Source: Aphelocoma coerulescens
Lineage: Eukaryota; Chordata; Aves; Passeriformes; Corvidae
Direction of reading: 5' to 3'
Assembly: GCF_041296385.1 (NCBI RefSeq)
Contig: NW_027183503.1
Location: 186,001-250,000 of the forward strand
Length of the DNA stretch: 64,000 nucleotides
The notes below the pieces were generated by a model. That model was not told the origin of the DNA, made no database searches, and was given only the letters and a program-made list of their open reading frames with translations. A program made the position numbers and the translations under genes. This document shows positions 1 through 10,864 of this stretch, in pieces (position 1 is the stretch's first letter; each line of letters starts with the position of its first letter).

Positions 1-513
1 TGGAAGCAAGGGACCATTTTGACACTGCGGGGCCTCATGGAACCAATTGTCCATGATGACAGTGCGGATCAAAGGAGACCATGGTGACACTGCGGAACCT
101 GATGGAACCAAGGAGCCATTGTGACACAGTGGGGCCTCATGGAATCAAGGAGACCATTGTGACCCAGGTGTTGCATGTGAAGGCAAGGAGCCATTGTGAC
201 ACTTTGGGCTTCTTCCCTTGAGCTCTGCAGCTGGCTGTCCCAGCCCAGCGCACCATGTGCCACCTGCTCTCCTCAGGGCTCTGCCTGCACACAGCCCCAG
301 GAGAAGTTTTCCTGTTTGGAAGGAAAGAATGGAAAAGCCGGAGCAGGTTTCCTAAACAACAAACCCCACTCAGGAGCCACATGCTCAGTACAGGCTGCCT
401 GGAACGATGTCCCCTTTCTACAAGGGTCAGTGTGAGCAGGAATGAATGATCTCTGGGAGCAGAATTCTCGGAGCCTTTCCACTGAATTCTCTGTCCCTGT
501 GTCTTGGGGTGAC

Positions 514-519
514 TTTATT
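514..519 (-). promoter_or_regulatory. Minus-strand AATAAA hexamer, unit 1 copy
   Basis: The plus strand reads tttatt, so the minus strand carries a canonical poly(A) hexamer. It is present in most units. In units 6, 18, 21, 22 and 23 the plus strand reads tttatc, which removes it. I saw no plus-strand AATAAA in a unit. Whether the minus strand is transcribed is unknown. Confidence 0.3.
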
Positions 520-594
520 GTGTGTATCCCCTATTGCTGCTCTATGCCCAGAAGTGAACTTTGTGCATTTCTGTGCCTTTCAACTGAGCCTGAG

Positions 595-613
595 AGGGGG
601 GAGAGGAAAAAAA
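595..613 (+). other. Purine-rich tract with variable A run, unit 1
   Basis: Gagaggggggagagg is followed by eight A and then ccgg. The A run is eight long in most units and seven in units 16, 19, 20, 22, 29 and 30; unit 23 has an extra G before it. It could resemble a retroviral polypurine tract, but its place inside the LTR-like part argues against that, so I treat it only as a variable homopolymer. Confidence 0.6.
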
Positions 614-779
614 ACCGGACAAACTTCTCAGAGCGTTTGTTCAAGGACACACATACACACTCCTCTGCATCCTGCTTGCAGCAAGAGCAGAGGAAGCAAC
701 TTTGTTTCTTTTTAGCCAGTTTTCAGCTCCTTTTCTCTGGGGGGAGATGGAGAGTTGAACTTTGTTTTCCTGGGACTTT

Positions 780-793
780 GGGGTTTTTTTCCC
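780..793 (+). other. G-T-C homopolymer tract, length-variable between units (unit 1 copy)
   Basis: Unit 1 has four G, seven T and three C. Other units carry four to six G, six to eight T and three or four C, and the preceding bases change between cttt, cttc and cttttt. Much of the unit-length difference not due to the offset-991 indel comes from this tract. It is also where open frames are shifted from unit to unit. Confidence 0.85.
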
Positions 794-831
794 TTCTTCT
801 CTTCTTGACTCTTTCAACATCAGACCACATT

Positions 832-847
832 GGGAGAATTTTCTCCC
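832..847. other. Inverted repeat gggagaa-tt-ttctccc, unit 1 copy
   Basis: Seven-base perfect arms flank a 2-base centre. The sequence is kept in almost all units; unit 23 has ttctaccc at about 48,669, which breaks one arm. No function can be assigned. Confidence 0.6.
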
Positions 848-1304
848 GAGGTGGGGGCCCTGAATGTGGGCCCATGAGCCAGCTGCAAGGAGGAGGAGAG
901 AGACTACACCTACGGAAGTGTTGGGGTTCCTCCCCCCTGCCATGAGGTCATGGGAGAGTGGACCCTGGGGTAGAGGCATGGCCTGGGCACGGGGGGTCTC
1001 CCTGCTTACATGTGCCCTAATCCTGTTCAGCACTGCTTATTTTGTGTTGCCCTGTGCGAGGAGGGCCCTGGTTGTGCTGTGATTGCTCAGTTCTTTGGCA
1101 GTGCCCCGCCCATGTGGCTGGAGAAGAAAGAGCTCTGAAACTTCTCTCAAGAATCGCTCCCTGTTTCTTTGCACGGGCCTCGCTGTCTATGGATGTTTCA
1201 GGAGACCCCACCGAAACACGGAAGGACTCTCAAATTATCCCAGCTTTCTCTGCACAGCGAGAGCTTTTAATATTTAGCATTGTTATCCTTTTCCTGTGTG
1301 TTTG

Positions 1305-1318
1305 TTAAAAAAATAGTT
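1305..1318 (+). promoter_or_regulatory. A-rich remnant at the expected LTR poly(A) signal, unit 1 copy
   Basis: The sequence gttaaaaaaatag lies where related LTRs, as I recall them, have gttaaataaatag, which contains AATAAA. One T-to-A change would remove the signal. No unit has AATAAA here: units 20 and 22 read aaaaaaatgg and unit 23 reads aaaaaagagg. Calling it a lost signal is an inference from the remembered consensus. Confidence 0.35.
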
Positions 1319-1343
1319 TTTATCTCTTTCACTTTCTTCCCAG
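1314..1343 (+). promoter_or_regulatory. Splice-acceptor-like pyrimidine tract ending in CAG, unit 1 copy
   Basis: A run of almost pure pyrimidine (tctctttcactttcttcc) ends in cag at 1343. It fits the vertebrate 3' splice-site pattern well and is conserved in all full units. Use in a transcript is not shown by the sequence. Confidence 0.35.
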
Positions 1344-1440
1344 GAAAGTTCTTTTTTCCAAAAACCTGGTGGGGGAGGGCTGGGTGTAACCTGCCTTCTA
1401 TCAGAGGATATTTTCCTCCACATTTGTCCAAACCGGCACA

Positions 1441-1580
1441 GCCTGTCCTTTCCTGGGTCTCTGTTGCAGATGGAAGCTGCTGGTGCCATTGTCAGCTTGA
1501 AGCCCTCTTTTGATGCAAGCAGATGTTGCCAGGTGTGTTCAGCAGCTGTTGCTCAATGCTTATGCCAAGCTATTGTGTTC
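1441..1580 (+). other. Linker between the LTR-like part and the minisatellite, unit 1
   Basis: About 140 bp of non-repetitive sequence lies between the putative LTR end and the first clear subrepeat. It starts with a pyrimidine-rich stretch ending in ctgttgcag at 1469, directly before an ATG at 1470. It also contains one isolated ccattgt at about 1487. By position it could be the start of retroviral leader or internal sequence downstream of the LTR, but no primer binding site is recognisable. It is repeated in every unit and nearly invariant apart from substitutions such as agccctc/agcactc in units 23, 26 and 27. Confidence 0.6.
1444..1469 (+). promoter_or_regulatory. Second splice-acceptor-like site directly before an ATG, unit 1 copy
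   Basis: A pyrimidine-rich stretch ends in gttgcag at 1469 and is followed at once by atgg. An open frame of 111 codons runs from this ATG at 1470 to the stop ending at 1805, across the first subrepeats. The frame is kept in most units, but the units are too alike for that to show selection. Units 20, 22 and 23 carry a 5-base length difference that gives a different C-terminal end. Confidence 0.3.
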
Positions 1581-2378
1581 CTCATGGAACCAAGGAGCCA
1601 TTGTGACACTGCAGGGGCTGATGGCATCAAGGAGGCAATTGTGACAGTACAGAACCTCCTAGAAACAAGGCTCCATTGTGACACCGTGGGGAATCATGGA
1701 ATCAAGGAGCCCATTGTGACACGGCTGCATGGAACCAATGGTCCATGGTTACACGGCGGATTCAAGAAGAGCACGGTGACACCACGCAACATCACGGAAC
1801 CATAGGTCCATTGTGACACAGCGGGGCCTCATGGAAACAAGGGGACCATTGTGGCAAAGCAGGGCCTAATGGAAGCATGGAGAGCATTGTGACACTAAGG
1901 AAACTCCTGGAACCAAGATGACCACTGGCACATAATGGAACCTCATGGAAGCAAGCCTCCACGATGGTTTTGGAGGGCCTCAGGGACCACAGGACCCATT
2001 GTGACACAGCAGGACCTGGTGGAACCAAGGAGCCTTTGTGATACTCCACATCCACATGGAAGCCAGGGTGCACTGAGACACAGCGGGGCCTTGTTGGAAC
2101 CAAAGACACCTCTGCAAAAAGCAGGCTAGCTCATAGAAGCAAGGAGTCCTTTGTTACAACATCAAACCTATGGAAGCAAGGGACCATTTTGACACTGCGG
2201 GGCCTCATGGAACCAATTGTCCATGATGACAGTGCGGATCAAAGGAGACCATGGTGACACTGCGGAACCTGATGGAACCAAGGAGCCATTGTGACACAGT
2301 GGGGCCTCATGGAATCAAGGAGACCATTGTGACCCAGGTGTTGCATGTGAAGGCAAGGAGCCATTGTGACACTTTGGG
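1581..2378 (+). repeat. Decayed minisatellite, about 22 subrepeats of about 36 bp, spanning the unit 1/unit 2 junction
   Basis: Subrepeats start at tgga or its variants and follow the pattern tggaaccaaggag, then ccattgtgacac, then gcggggcctca. Individual copies run 31-40 bp and have diverged well from one another, for example tggcatcaaggaggcaattg, tagaaacaaggctccattg and cggaaccataggtccattg. The same copy in different 2.17-kb units is almost identical. The small repeat is therefore old, and the 2.17-kb unit was amplified later as a block. The block recurs once per unit, from offset about 1581 to offset 208 of the next. Its boundaries are gradual and depend on how decayed a copy one accepts. 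Confidence 0.92.
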
Positions 2379-4345
2379 CTTCTTCCCTTGAGCTCTGCAG
2401 CTGGCTGTCCCAGCCCAGCGCACCATGTGCCACCTGCTCTCCTCAGGGCTCTGCCTGCACACAGCCCCAGGAGAAGTTTTCCTGTTTGGAAGGAAAGAAT
2501 GGAAAAGCCGGAGCAGGTTTCCTAAACAACAAACCCCACTCAGGAGCCACATGCTCAGTACAGGCTGCCTGGAACGATGTCCCCTTTCTACAAGGGTCAG
2601 TGTGAGCAGGAATGAATGATCTCTGGGAGCAGAATTCTCGGAGTCTTTCCACTGAATTCTCTGTCCCTGTGTCTTGGGGTGACTTTATTGTGTGTATCCC
2701 CTATTGCTGCTCTATGCCCAGAAGTGAACTTTGTGCATTTCTGTGCCTTTCAACTGAGCCTGAGAGGGGGGAGAGGAAAAAAAACCGGACAAACTTCTCA
2801 GAGCGTTTGTTCAAGGACACACATACACACTCCTCTGCATCCTGCTTGCAGCAAGAGCAGAGGAAGCAACTTTGTTTCTTTTTAGCCAGTTTTCAGCTCC
2901 TTTTCTCTGGGGGGAGATGGAGAGTTGAACTTTGTTTTCCTGGGACTTTGGGGTTTTTTTCCCTTCTTCTCTTCTTGACTCTTTCAACATCAGACCACAT
3001 TGGGAGAATTTTCTCCCGAGGTGGGGGCCCTGAATGTGGGCCCATGAGCCAGCTGCAAGGAGGAGGAGAGAGACTACACCTACGGAAGTGTTGGGGTTCC
3101 TCCCCCCTGCCATGAGGTCATGGGAGAGTGGACCCTGGGGTAGAGTCATGGCCTGGGCACGGGGTCTCCCTGCTCCCTGCTCACATGTGCCCTAATCCTG
3201 TTCAGCACTGCTTATTTTGTGTTGCCTTGTGCGAGGAGGGCCCTGGTTGTGCTGTGATTGCTCAGTTCTTTGGCAGTGCCCCGCCCATGTGGCTGGAGAA
3301 GAAAGAGCTCTGAAACTTCTCTCAAGAATCGCTCCCTATTTCTTTGCACGGGCCTCGCTGTCTATGGATGTTTCAGGAGACCCCACCGAAACACGGAAGG
3401 ACTCTCAAATTATCCCAGCTTTCTCTGCACAGCGAGAGCTTTTAATATTTAGCATTGCTATCCTTTTCCTGTGTGTTTGTTAAAAAAATAGTTTTTATCT
3501 CTTTCACTTTCTTCCCAGGAAAGTTCTTTTTTCCAAAAACCTGGTGGGGGAGGGCTGGGTGTAACCTGCCTTCTATCAGAGGATATTTTCCTCCACATTT
3601 GTCCAAACCGGCACAGCCTGTCCTTTCCTGGGTCTCTGTTGCAGATGGAAGCTGCTGGTGCCATTGTCAGCTTGAAGCCCTCTTTTGATGCAAGCAGATG
3701 TTGCCAGGTGTGTTCAGCAGCTGTTGCTCAATGCTTATGCCAAGCTATTGTGTTCCTCATGGAACCAAGGAGCCATTGTGACACTGCAGGGGCTGATGGC
3801 ATCAAGGAGGCAATTGTGACAGTACAGAACCTCCTAGAAACAAGGCTCCATTGTGACACCGTGGAGAATCATGGAATCAAGGAGCCCATTGTGACACGGC
3901 TGCATGGAACCAATGGTCCATGGTTACGCTGCGGATTCAAGAAGAGCACGGTGACACCACGCAACATCACGGAACCATAGGTCCATTGTGACACAGCGGG
4001 GCCTCATGGAAACAAGGGGACCATTGTGGCAAAGCAGGGCCTAATGGAAGCATGGAGGGCATTGTGACACTAAGGAAACTCCTGGAACCAAGATGACCAC
4101 TGGCACATAATGGAACCTCATGGAACCAAGCCTCCACGATTGTTTTGGAGGGCCTCAGGGACCACAGGACCCATTGTGACACAGCAGGACCTGGTGGAAC
4201 CAAGGAGCCTTTGTGATACTCCAGATCCACATGGAAGCCAGGGTGCACTGAGACACAGCGGGGCCTTGTTGGAACCAAAGACACCTCTGCAAAAAGCAGG
4301 CCAGCTCATAGAAGCAAGGAGTCCATTGTTACAACATCAAACCTA
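2171..4345 (+). repeat. Unit 2, form B (2175 bp)
   Basis: Barcode L / GTGGAG / GATTG / mixed end (ccagctc and tccattg with atcaaacc). It carries the B-type bases ccctattt and gctatcc in the LTR-like part. Its front is nearly the same as unit 1. Confidence 0.97.
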
Positions 4346-6517
4346 TGGAAGCAAGGGACCATTGTGACACTGCGGGGCCTCATGGAACCAATTGTCCATG
4401 ATGACAGTGCGGATCAAAGGAGACCATGGTGACACTGCGGAACCTGATGGAACCAAGGAGCCATTGTGACACAGTGGGGCCTCATGGAATCAAGGAGACC
4501 ATTGTGACCCAGGTGTTGCATGTGAAGGCAAGGAGCCATTGTGACACTTTGGGCTTCTTCCCTTGAGCTCTGCAGCTGGCTGTCCCAGCCCAGCGCACCA
4601 TGTGCCACCTGCTCTCCTCAGGGCTCTGCCTGCACACAGCCCCAGGAGAAGTTTTCCTGTTTGCAAGGAAAGAATGGAAAAGCCTGAGCAGGTTTCCTAA
4701 ACAACAAACCCCACTCAGGAGCCACATGCTCAGTACAGGCTGCCGGGAACGATGTCCCCTTTCTACAAGGGTCAGGGTGAGCAGGAATGAATGATCTCTG
4801 GGAGCAGAATTCTCGGAGTCTTTCCACTGAATTCTCTGTCCCTGTGTCTTGGGGTGACTTTATTGTGTGTATCCCCTATTGCTGCTCTATGCCCGGAGGT
4901 GAACTTTGTGCATTTCTGTGCCTTTCAACTGAGCCTGAGAGGGGGGAGAGGAAAAAAAACCGGACAAACTTCTCAGAGCGTTTGTTCAAGGACACACATA
5001 CACACTCCTCTGCATCCTGCTTGCAGCAAGAGCAGAGGAAGCAACTTTGTTTCTTTTTAGCCAGTTTTCAGCTCCTTTTCTCTGGGGGGAGATGGAGAGT
5101 TGAACTTTGTTTTCCTGGGACTTCGGGGGGTTTTTTTCCCTTCTTCTCTTCTTGACTCTTTCAACATCAGAGCACATTGGGAGAATTTTCTCCCGAGGTG
5201 GGGGCCCTGAATGTGGGCCCATGAGCCAGCTGCAAGGAGGAGGAGAGAGACTACACCTACGGAAGTGTTGGGGTTCCTCCCCCCTGCCATGAGGTCATGG
5301 GAGAGGGGACCCTGGGGTAGAGGCATGGCCTGGGCACGGGGGGTCTCCCTGCTTACATGTGCCCTAATCCTGTTCAGCACTGCTTATTTTGTGTTGCCCT
5401 GTGCGAGGAGGGCCCTGGTTGTGCTGTGATTGCTCAGTTCTTTGGCAGTGCCCCGCCCATGTGGCTGGAGAAGAAAGAGCTCTGAAACTTCTCTCAAGAA
5501 TCGCTCCCTGTTTCTTTGCACGGGCCTCGCTGTCTATGGATGTTTCAGGAGACCCCACCGAAACACGGAAGGACTCTCAAATTATCCCAGCTTTCTCTGC
5601 ACAGCGAGAGCTTTTAATATTTAGCATTGTTATCCTTTTCCTGTGTGTTTGTTAAAAAAATAGTTTTTATCTCTTTCACTTTCTTCCCAGGAAAGTTCTT
5701 TTTTCCAAAAACCTGGTGGGGGAGGGCTGGGTGTAACCTGCCTTCTATCAGAGGATATTTTCCTCCACATTTGTCCAAACCGGCACAGCCTGTCCTTTCC
5801 TGGGTCTCTGTTGCAGATGGAAGCTGCTGGTGCCATTGTCAGCTTGAAGCCCTCTTTTGATGCAAGCAGATGTTGCCAGGTGTGTTCAGCAGCTGTTGCT
5901 CAATGCTTATGCCAAGCTATTGTGTTCCTCATGGAACCAAGGAGCCATTGTGACACTGCAGGGGCTGATGGCATCAAGGAGGCAATTGTGACAGTACAGA
6001 ACCTCCTAGAAACAAGGCTCCATTGTGACACCGTGGGGAATCATGGAATCAAGGAGCCCATTGTGACACGGCTGCATGGAACCAATGGTCCATGGTTACA
6101 CGGCGGATTCAAGAAGAGCACGGTGACACCACGCAACATCACGGAACCATAGGTCCATTGTGACACAGCGGGGCCTCATGGAAACAAGGGGACCATTGTG
6201 GCAAAGCAGGGCCTAATGGAAGCATGGAGAGCATTGTGACACTAAGGAAACTCCTGGAACCAAGATGACCACTGGCACATAATGGAACCTCATGGAAGCA
6301 AGCCTCCACGATGGTTTTGGAGGGCCTCAGGGACCACAGGACCCATTGTGACACAGCAGGACCTGGTGGAACCAAGGAGCCTTTGTGATACTCCAGATCC
6401 ACATGGAAGCCAGGGTGCACTGAGACACAGCGGGGCCTTGTTGGAACCAAAGACACCTCTGCAAAAAGCAGGCTAGCTCATAGAAGCAAGGAGTCCTTTG
6501 TTACAACATCAAACCTA
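4346..6517 (+). repeat. Unit 3, form A (2172 bp)
   Basis: Barcode S / GTGGGG / GATGG / alpha. Has aagcctgagc and gctgccggga, typical of A units 3-14. Private change: gcccggaggtg at about 4892 where other units read gcccagaagtg. Confidence 0.97.
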
Positions 6518-8692
6518 TGGAAGCAAGGGACCATTTTGACACTGCGGGGCCTCATGGAACCAATTGTCCATGATGACAGTGCGGATCAAAGGAGACCATG
6601 GTGACACTGCGGAACCTGATGGAACCAAGGAGCCATTGTGACACAGTGGGGCCTCATGGAATCAAGGAGACCATTGTGACCCAGGTGTTGCATGTGAAGG
6701 CAAGGAGCCATTGTGACACTTTGGGCTTCTTCCCTTGAGCTCTGCAGCTGGCTGTCCCAGCCCAGCGCACCATGTGCCACCTGCTCTCCTCAGGGCTCTG
6801 CCTGCACACAGCCCCAGGAGAAGTTTTCCTGTTTGGAAGGAAAGAATGGAAAAGCCGGAGCAGGTTTCCTAAACAACAAACCCCACTCAGGAGCCACATG
6901 CTCAGTACAGGCTGCCTGGAACGATGTCCCCTTTCTACAAGGGTCAGTGTGAGCAGGAATGAATGATCTCTGGGAGCAGAATTCTCGGAGTCTTTCCACT
7001 GAATTCTCTGTCCCTGTGTCTTGGGGTGACTTTATTGTGTGTATCCCCTATTGCTGCTCTATGCCCAGAAGTGAACTTTGTGCATTTCTGTGCCTTTCAA
7101 CTGAGCCTGAGAGGGGGGAGAGGAAAAAAAACCGGACAAACTTCTCAGAGCGTTTGTTCAAGGACACACATACACACTCCTCTGCATCCTGCTTGCAGCA
7201 AGAGCAGAGGAAGCAACTTTGTTTCTTTTTAGCCAGTTTTCAGCTCCTTTTCTCTGGGGGGAGATGGAGAGTTGAACTTTGTTTTCCTGGGACTTTGGGG
7301 TTTTTTTCCCTTCTTCTCTTCTTGACTCTTTCAACATCAGACCACATTGGGAGAATTTTCTCCCGAGGTGGGGGCCCTGAATGTGGGCCCATGAGCCAGC
7401 TGCAAGGAGGAGGAGAGAGACTACACCTACGGAAGTGTTGGGGTTCCTCCCCCCTGCCATGAGGTCATGGGAGAGTGGACACTGGGGTAGAGTCATGGCC
7501 TGGGCACGGGGTCTCCCTGCTCCCTGCTCACATGTGCCCTAATCCTGTTCAGCACTGCTTATTTTGTGTTGCCCTGTGCGAGGAGGGCCCTGGTTGTGCT
7601 GTGATTGCTCAGTTCTTTGGCAGTGCCCCGCCCATGTGGCTGGAGAAGAAAGAGCTCTGAAACTTCTCTCAAGAATCGCTCCCTATTTCTTTGCACGGGC
7701 CTCGCTGTCTATGGATGTTTCAGGAGACCCCACCGAAACACGGAAGGACTCTCAAATTATCCCAGCTTTCTCTGCACAGCGAGAGCTTTTAATATTTAGC
7801 ATTGCTATCCTTTTCCTGTGTGTTTGTTAAAAAAATAGTTTTTATCTCTTTCACTTTCTTCCCAGGAAAGTTCTTTTTTCCAAAAACCTGGTGGGGGAGG
7901 GCTGGGTGTAACCTGCCTTCTATCAGAGGATATTTTCCTCCACATTTGTCCAAACCGGCACAGCCTGTCCTTTCCTGGGTCTCTGTTGCAGATGGAAGCT
8001 GCTGGTGCCATTGTCAGCTTGAAGCCCTCTTTTGATGCAAGCAGATGTTGCCAGGTGTGTTCAGCAGCTGTTGCTCAATGCTTATGCCAAGCTATTGTGT
8101 TCCTCATGGAACCAAGGAGCCATTGTGACACTGCAGGGGCTGATGGCATCAAGGAGGCAATTGTGACAGTACAGAACCTCCTAGAAACAAGGCTCCATTG
8201 TGACACCGTGGAGAATCATGGAATCAAGGAGCCCATTGTGACACGGCTGCATGGAACCAATGGTCCATGGTTACGCTGCGGATTCAAGAAGAGCACGGTG
8301 ACACCACGCAACATCACGGAACCATAGGTCCATTGTGACACAGCGGGGCCTCATGGAAACAAGGGGACCATTGTGGCAAAGCAGGGCCTAATGGAAGCAT
8401 GGAGGGCATTGTGACACTAAGGAAACTCCTGGAACCAAGATGACCACTGGCACATAATGGAACCTCATGGAACCAAGCCTCCACGATTGTTTTGGAGGGC
8501 CTCAGGGACCACAGGACCCATTGTGACACAGCAGGACCTGGTGGAACCAAGGAGCCTTTGTGATACTCCAGATCCACATGGAAGCCAGGGTGCACTGAGA
8601 CACAGCGGGGCCTTGTTGGAACCAAAGACACCTCTGCAAAAAGCAGGCCAGCTCATAGAAGCAAGGAGTCCATTGTTACAACATAAAAGCTA
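6518..8692 (+). repeat. Unit 4, form B (2175 bp)
   Basis: Barcode L / GTGGAG / GATTG / beta. Close to unit 2, with ttggaagg near 6836. Private change ggacactgggg at about 7478. Confidence 0.97.
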
Positions 8693-10864
8693 TGGAAGCA
8701 AGGGACCATTGTGACACTGCGGGGCCTCATGGAACCAATTGTCCATGATGACAGTGCGGATCAAAGGAGACCATGGTGACACTGCGGAACCTGATGGAAC
8801 CAAGGAGCCATTGTGACACAGTGGGGCCTCATGGAATCAAGGAGACCATTGTGACCCAGGTGTTGCATGTGAAGGCAAGGAGCCATTGTGACACTTTGGG
8901 CTTCTTCCCTTGAGCTCTGCAGCTGGCTGTCCCAGCCCAGCGCACCATGTGCCACCTGCTCTCCTCAGGGCTCTGCCTGCACACAGCCCCAGGAGAAGTT
9001 TTCCTGTTTGCAAGGAAAGAATGGAAAAGCCTGAGCAGGTTTCCTAAACAACAAACCCCACTCAGGAGCCACATGCTCAGTACAGGCTGCCGGGAACGAT
9101 GTCCCCTTTCTACAAGGGTCAGGGTGAGCAGGAATGAATGATCTCTGGGAGCAGAATTCTCGGAGTCTTTCCACTGAATTCTCTGTCCCTGTGTCTTGGG
9201 GTGACTTTATTGTGTGTATCCCCTATTGCTGCTCTATGCCCAGAAGTGAACTTTGTGCATTTCTGTGCCTTTCAACTGAGCCTGAGAGGGGGGAGAGGAA
9301 AAAAAACCGGACAAACTTCTCAGAGCGTTTGTTCAAGGACACACATACACACTCCTCTGCATCCTGCTTGCAGCAAGAGCAGAGGAAGCAACTTTGTTTC
9401 TTTTTAGCCAGTTTTCAGCTCCTTTTCTCTGGGGGGAGATGGAGAGTTGAACTTTGTTTTCCTGGGACTTCGGGGGGTTTTTTTCCCTTCTTCTCTTCTT
9501 GACTCTTTCAACATCAGAGCACATTGGGAGAATTTTCTCCCGAGGTGGGGGCCCTGAATGTGGGCCCATGAGCCAGCTGCAAGGAGGAGGAGAGAGACTA
9601 CACCTACGGAAGTGTTGGGGTTCCTCCCCCCTGCCATGAGGTCATGGGAGAGGGGACCCTGGGGTAGAGGCATGGCCTGGGCACGGGGGGTCTCCCTGCT
9701 TACATGTGCCCTAATCCTGTTCAGCACTGCTTATTTTGTGTTGCCCTGTGCGAGGAGGGCCCTGGTTGTGCTGTGATTGCTCAGTTCTTTGGCAGTGCCC
9801 CGCCCATGTGGCTGGAGAAGAAAGAGCTCTGAAACTTCTCTCAAGAATCGCTCCCTGTTTCTTTGCACGGGCCTCGCTGTCTATGGATGTTTCAGGAGAC
9901 CCCACCGAAACACGGAAGGACTCTCAAATTATCCCAGCTTTCTCTGCACAGCGAGAGCTTTTAATATTTAGCATTGTTATCCTTTTCCTGTGTGTTTGTT
10001 AAAAAAATAGTTTTTATCTCTTTCACTTTCTTCCCAGGAAAGTTCTTTTTTCCAAAAACCTGGTGGGGGAGGGCTGGGTGTAACCTGCCTTCTATCAGAG
10101 GATATTTTCCTCCACATTTGTCCAAACCGGCACAGCCTGTCCTTTCCTGGGTCTCTGTTGCAGATGGAAGCTGCTGGTGCCATTGTCAGCTTGAAGCCCT
10201 CTTTTGATGCAAGCAGATGTTGCCAGGTGTGTTCAGCAGCTGTTGCTCAATGCTTATGCCAAGCTATTGTGTTCCTCATGGAACCAAGGAGCCATTGTGA
10301 CACTGCAGGGGCTGATGGCATCAAGGAGGCAATTGTGACAGTACAGAACCTCCTAGAAACAAGGCTCCATTGTGACACCGTGGGGAATCATGGAATCAAG
10401 GAGCCCATTGTGACACGGCTGCATGGAACCAATGGTCCATTGTTACACGGCGGATTCAAGAAGAGCACGGTGACACCACGCAACATCACGGAACCATAGG
10501 TCCATTGTGACACAGCGGGGCCTCATGGAAACAAGGGGACCATTGTGGCAAAGCAGGGCCTAATGGAAGCATGGAGGGCATTGTGACACTAAGGAAACTC
10601 CTGGAACCAAGATGACCACTGGCACATAATGGAACCTCATGGAAGCAAGCCTCCACGATGGTTTTGGAGGGCCTCAGGGACCACAGGACCCATTGTGACA
10701 CAGCAGGACCTGGTGGAACCAAGGAGCCTTTGTGATACTCCAGATCCACATGGAAGCCAGGGTGCACTGAGACACAGCGGGGCCTTGTTGGAACCAAAGA
10801 CACCTCTGCAAAAAGCAGGCTAGCTCATAGAAGCAAGGAGTCCTTTGTTACAACAGCAAACCTA
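8693..10864 (+). repeat. Unit 5, form A (2172 bp)
   Basis: Barcode S / GTGGGG / GATGG / alpha-like with the private end acagcaaacc. Private change: ggtccattgttac at about 10,435 in place of ggtccatggttac. Confidence 0.97.

Larger units (their letters stand above)
209..1440 (+). mobile_element. LTR-like, non-repetitive part of the unit (probable avian ERVL-type LTR remnant), shown in unit 1
   Basis: This part of the unit has no internal repeats and no coding signal. It begins after the last minisatellite subrepeat and ends at ccaaaccggcaca (to 1440), which reads like an LTR terminus ending in CA. In order it holds a purine-rich run (595-613), a G-T-C homopolymer tract (780-793), an inverted repeat (832-847), a GC-rich zone (850-1060), an AT-rich stretch (1264-1330) with ttaaaaaaatag, and a pyrimidine tract ending in CAG. 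The style matches songbird ERVL-type LTRs as I remember them; this is recognition, not a database hit. The 5' LTR boundary cannot be fixed, and no gag, pol or env is present. It recurs in every unit at offset about 209-1440. Confidence 0.5.
1..2170 (+). repeat. Unit 1, form A (2170 bp)
   Basis: Barcode S / GTGGGG / GATGG / alpha. Starts with ccattttgac. It has ttggaagg near 329, shared with units 2, 4, 6 and 30 only. Private change: gagcctttcc at 471 where other units read gagtctttcc. Shortest full unit, because its G-T-C tract is short. Confidence 0.97.

Noticed and set aside
595..613. Retroviral polypurine tract
   Set aside because: It lies well inside the LTR-like part rather than just upstream of an LTR start, and no internal retroviral genes are next to it.
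442..945. 167-codon plus-strand open frame, recurring in units 1, 2 and 4 and shortened to 122 or 140 codons in other units
   Set aside because: Its end changes whenever the G-T-C tract shifts by a base, it overlaps open frames on both strands, it shows no domain, and composition follows the repeat. Not a gene.
1360..1383. G-quadruplex at the G-rich stretch ggtgggggagggctggg
   Set aside because: Only three runs of three or more G lie close together, so a standard four-run quadruplex is not supported.
1464..1805. 113-codon frame present in nearly every unit as a possible conserved protein
   Set aside because: Units are near-identical, so an open frame persists without selection. Codon 1 is TTG (the first ATG is at 1470), and the frame runs through non-coding minisatellite copies.
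1581..2378. CRISPR array
   Set aside because: Subrepeats are contiguous and diverged with no constant repeat alternating with unique spacers, and the sequence style is vertebrate.
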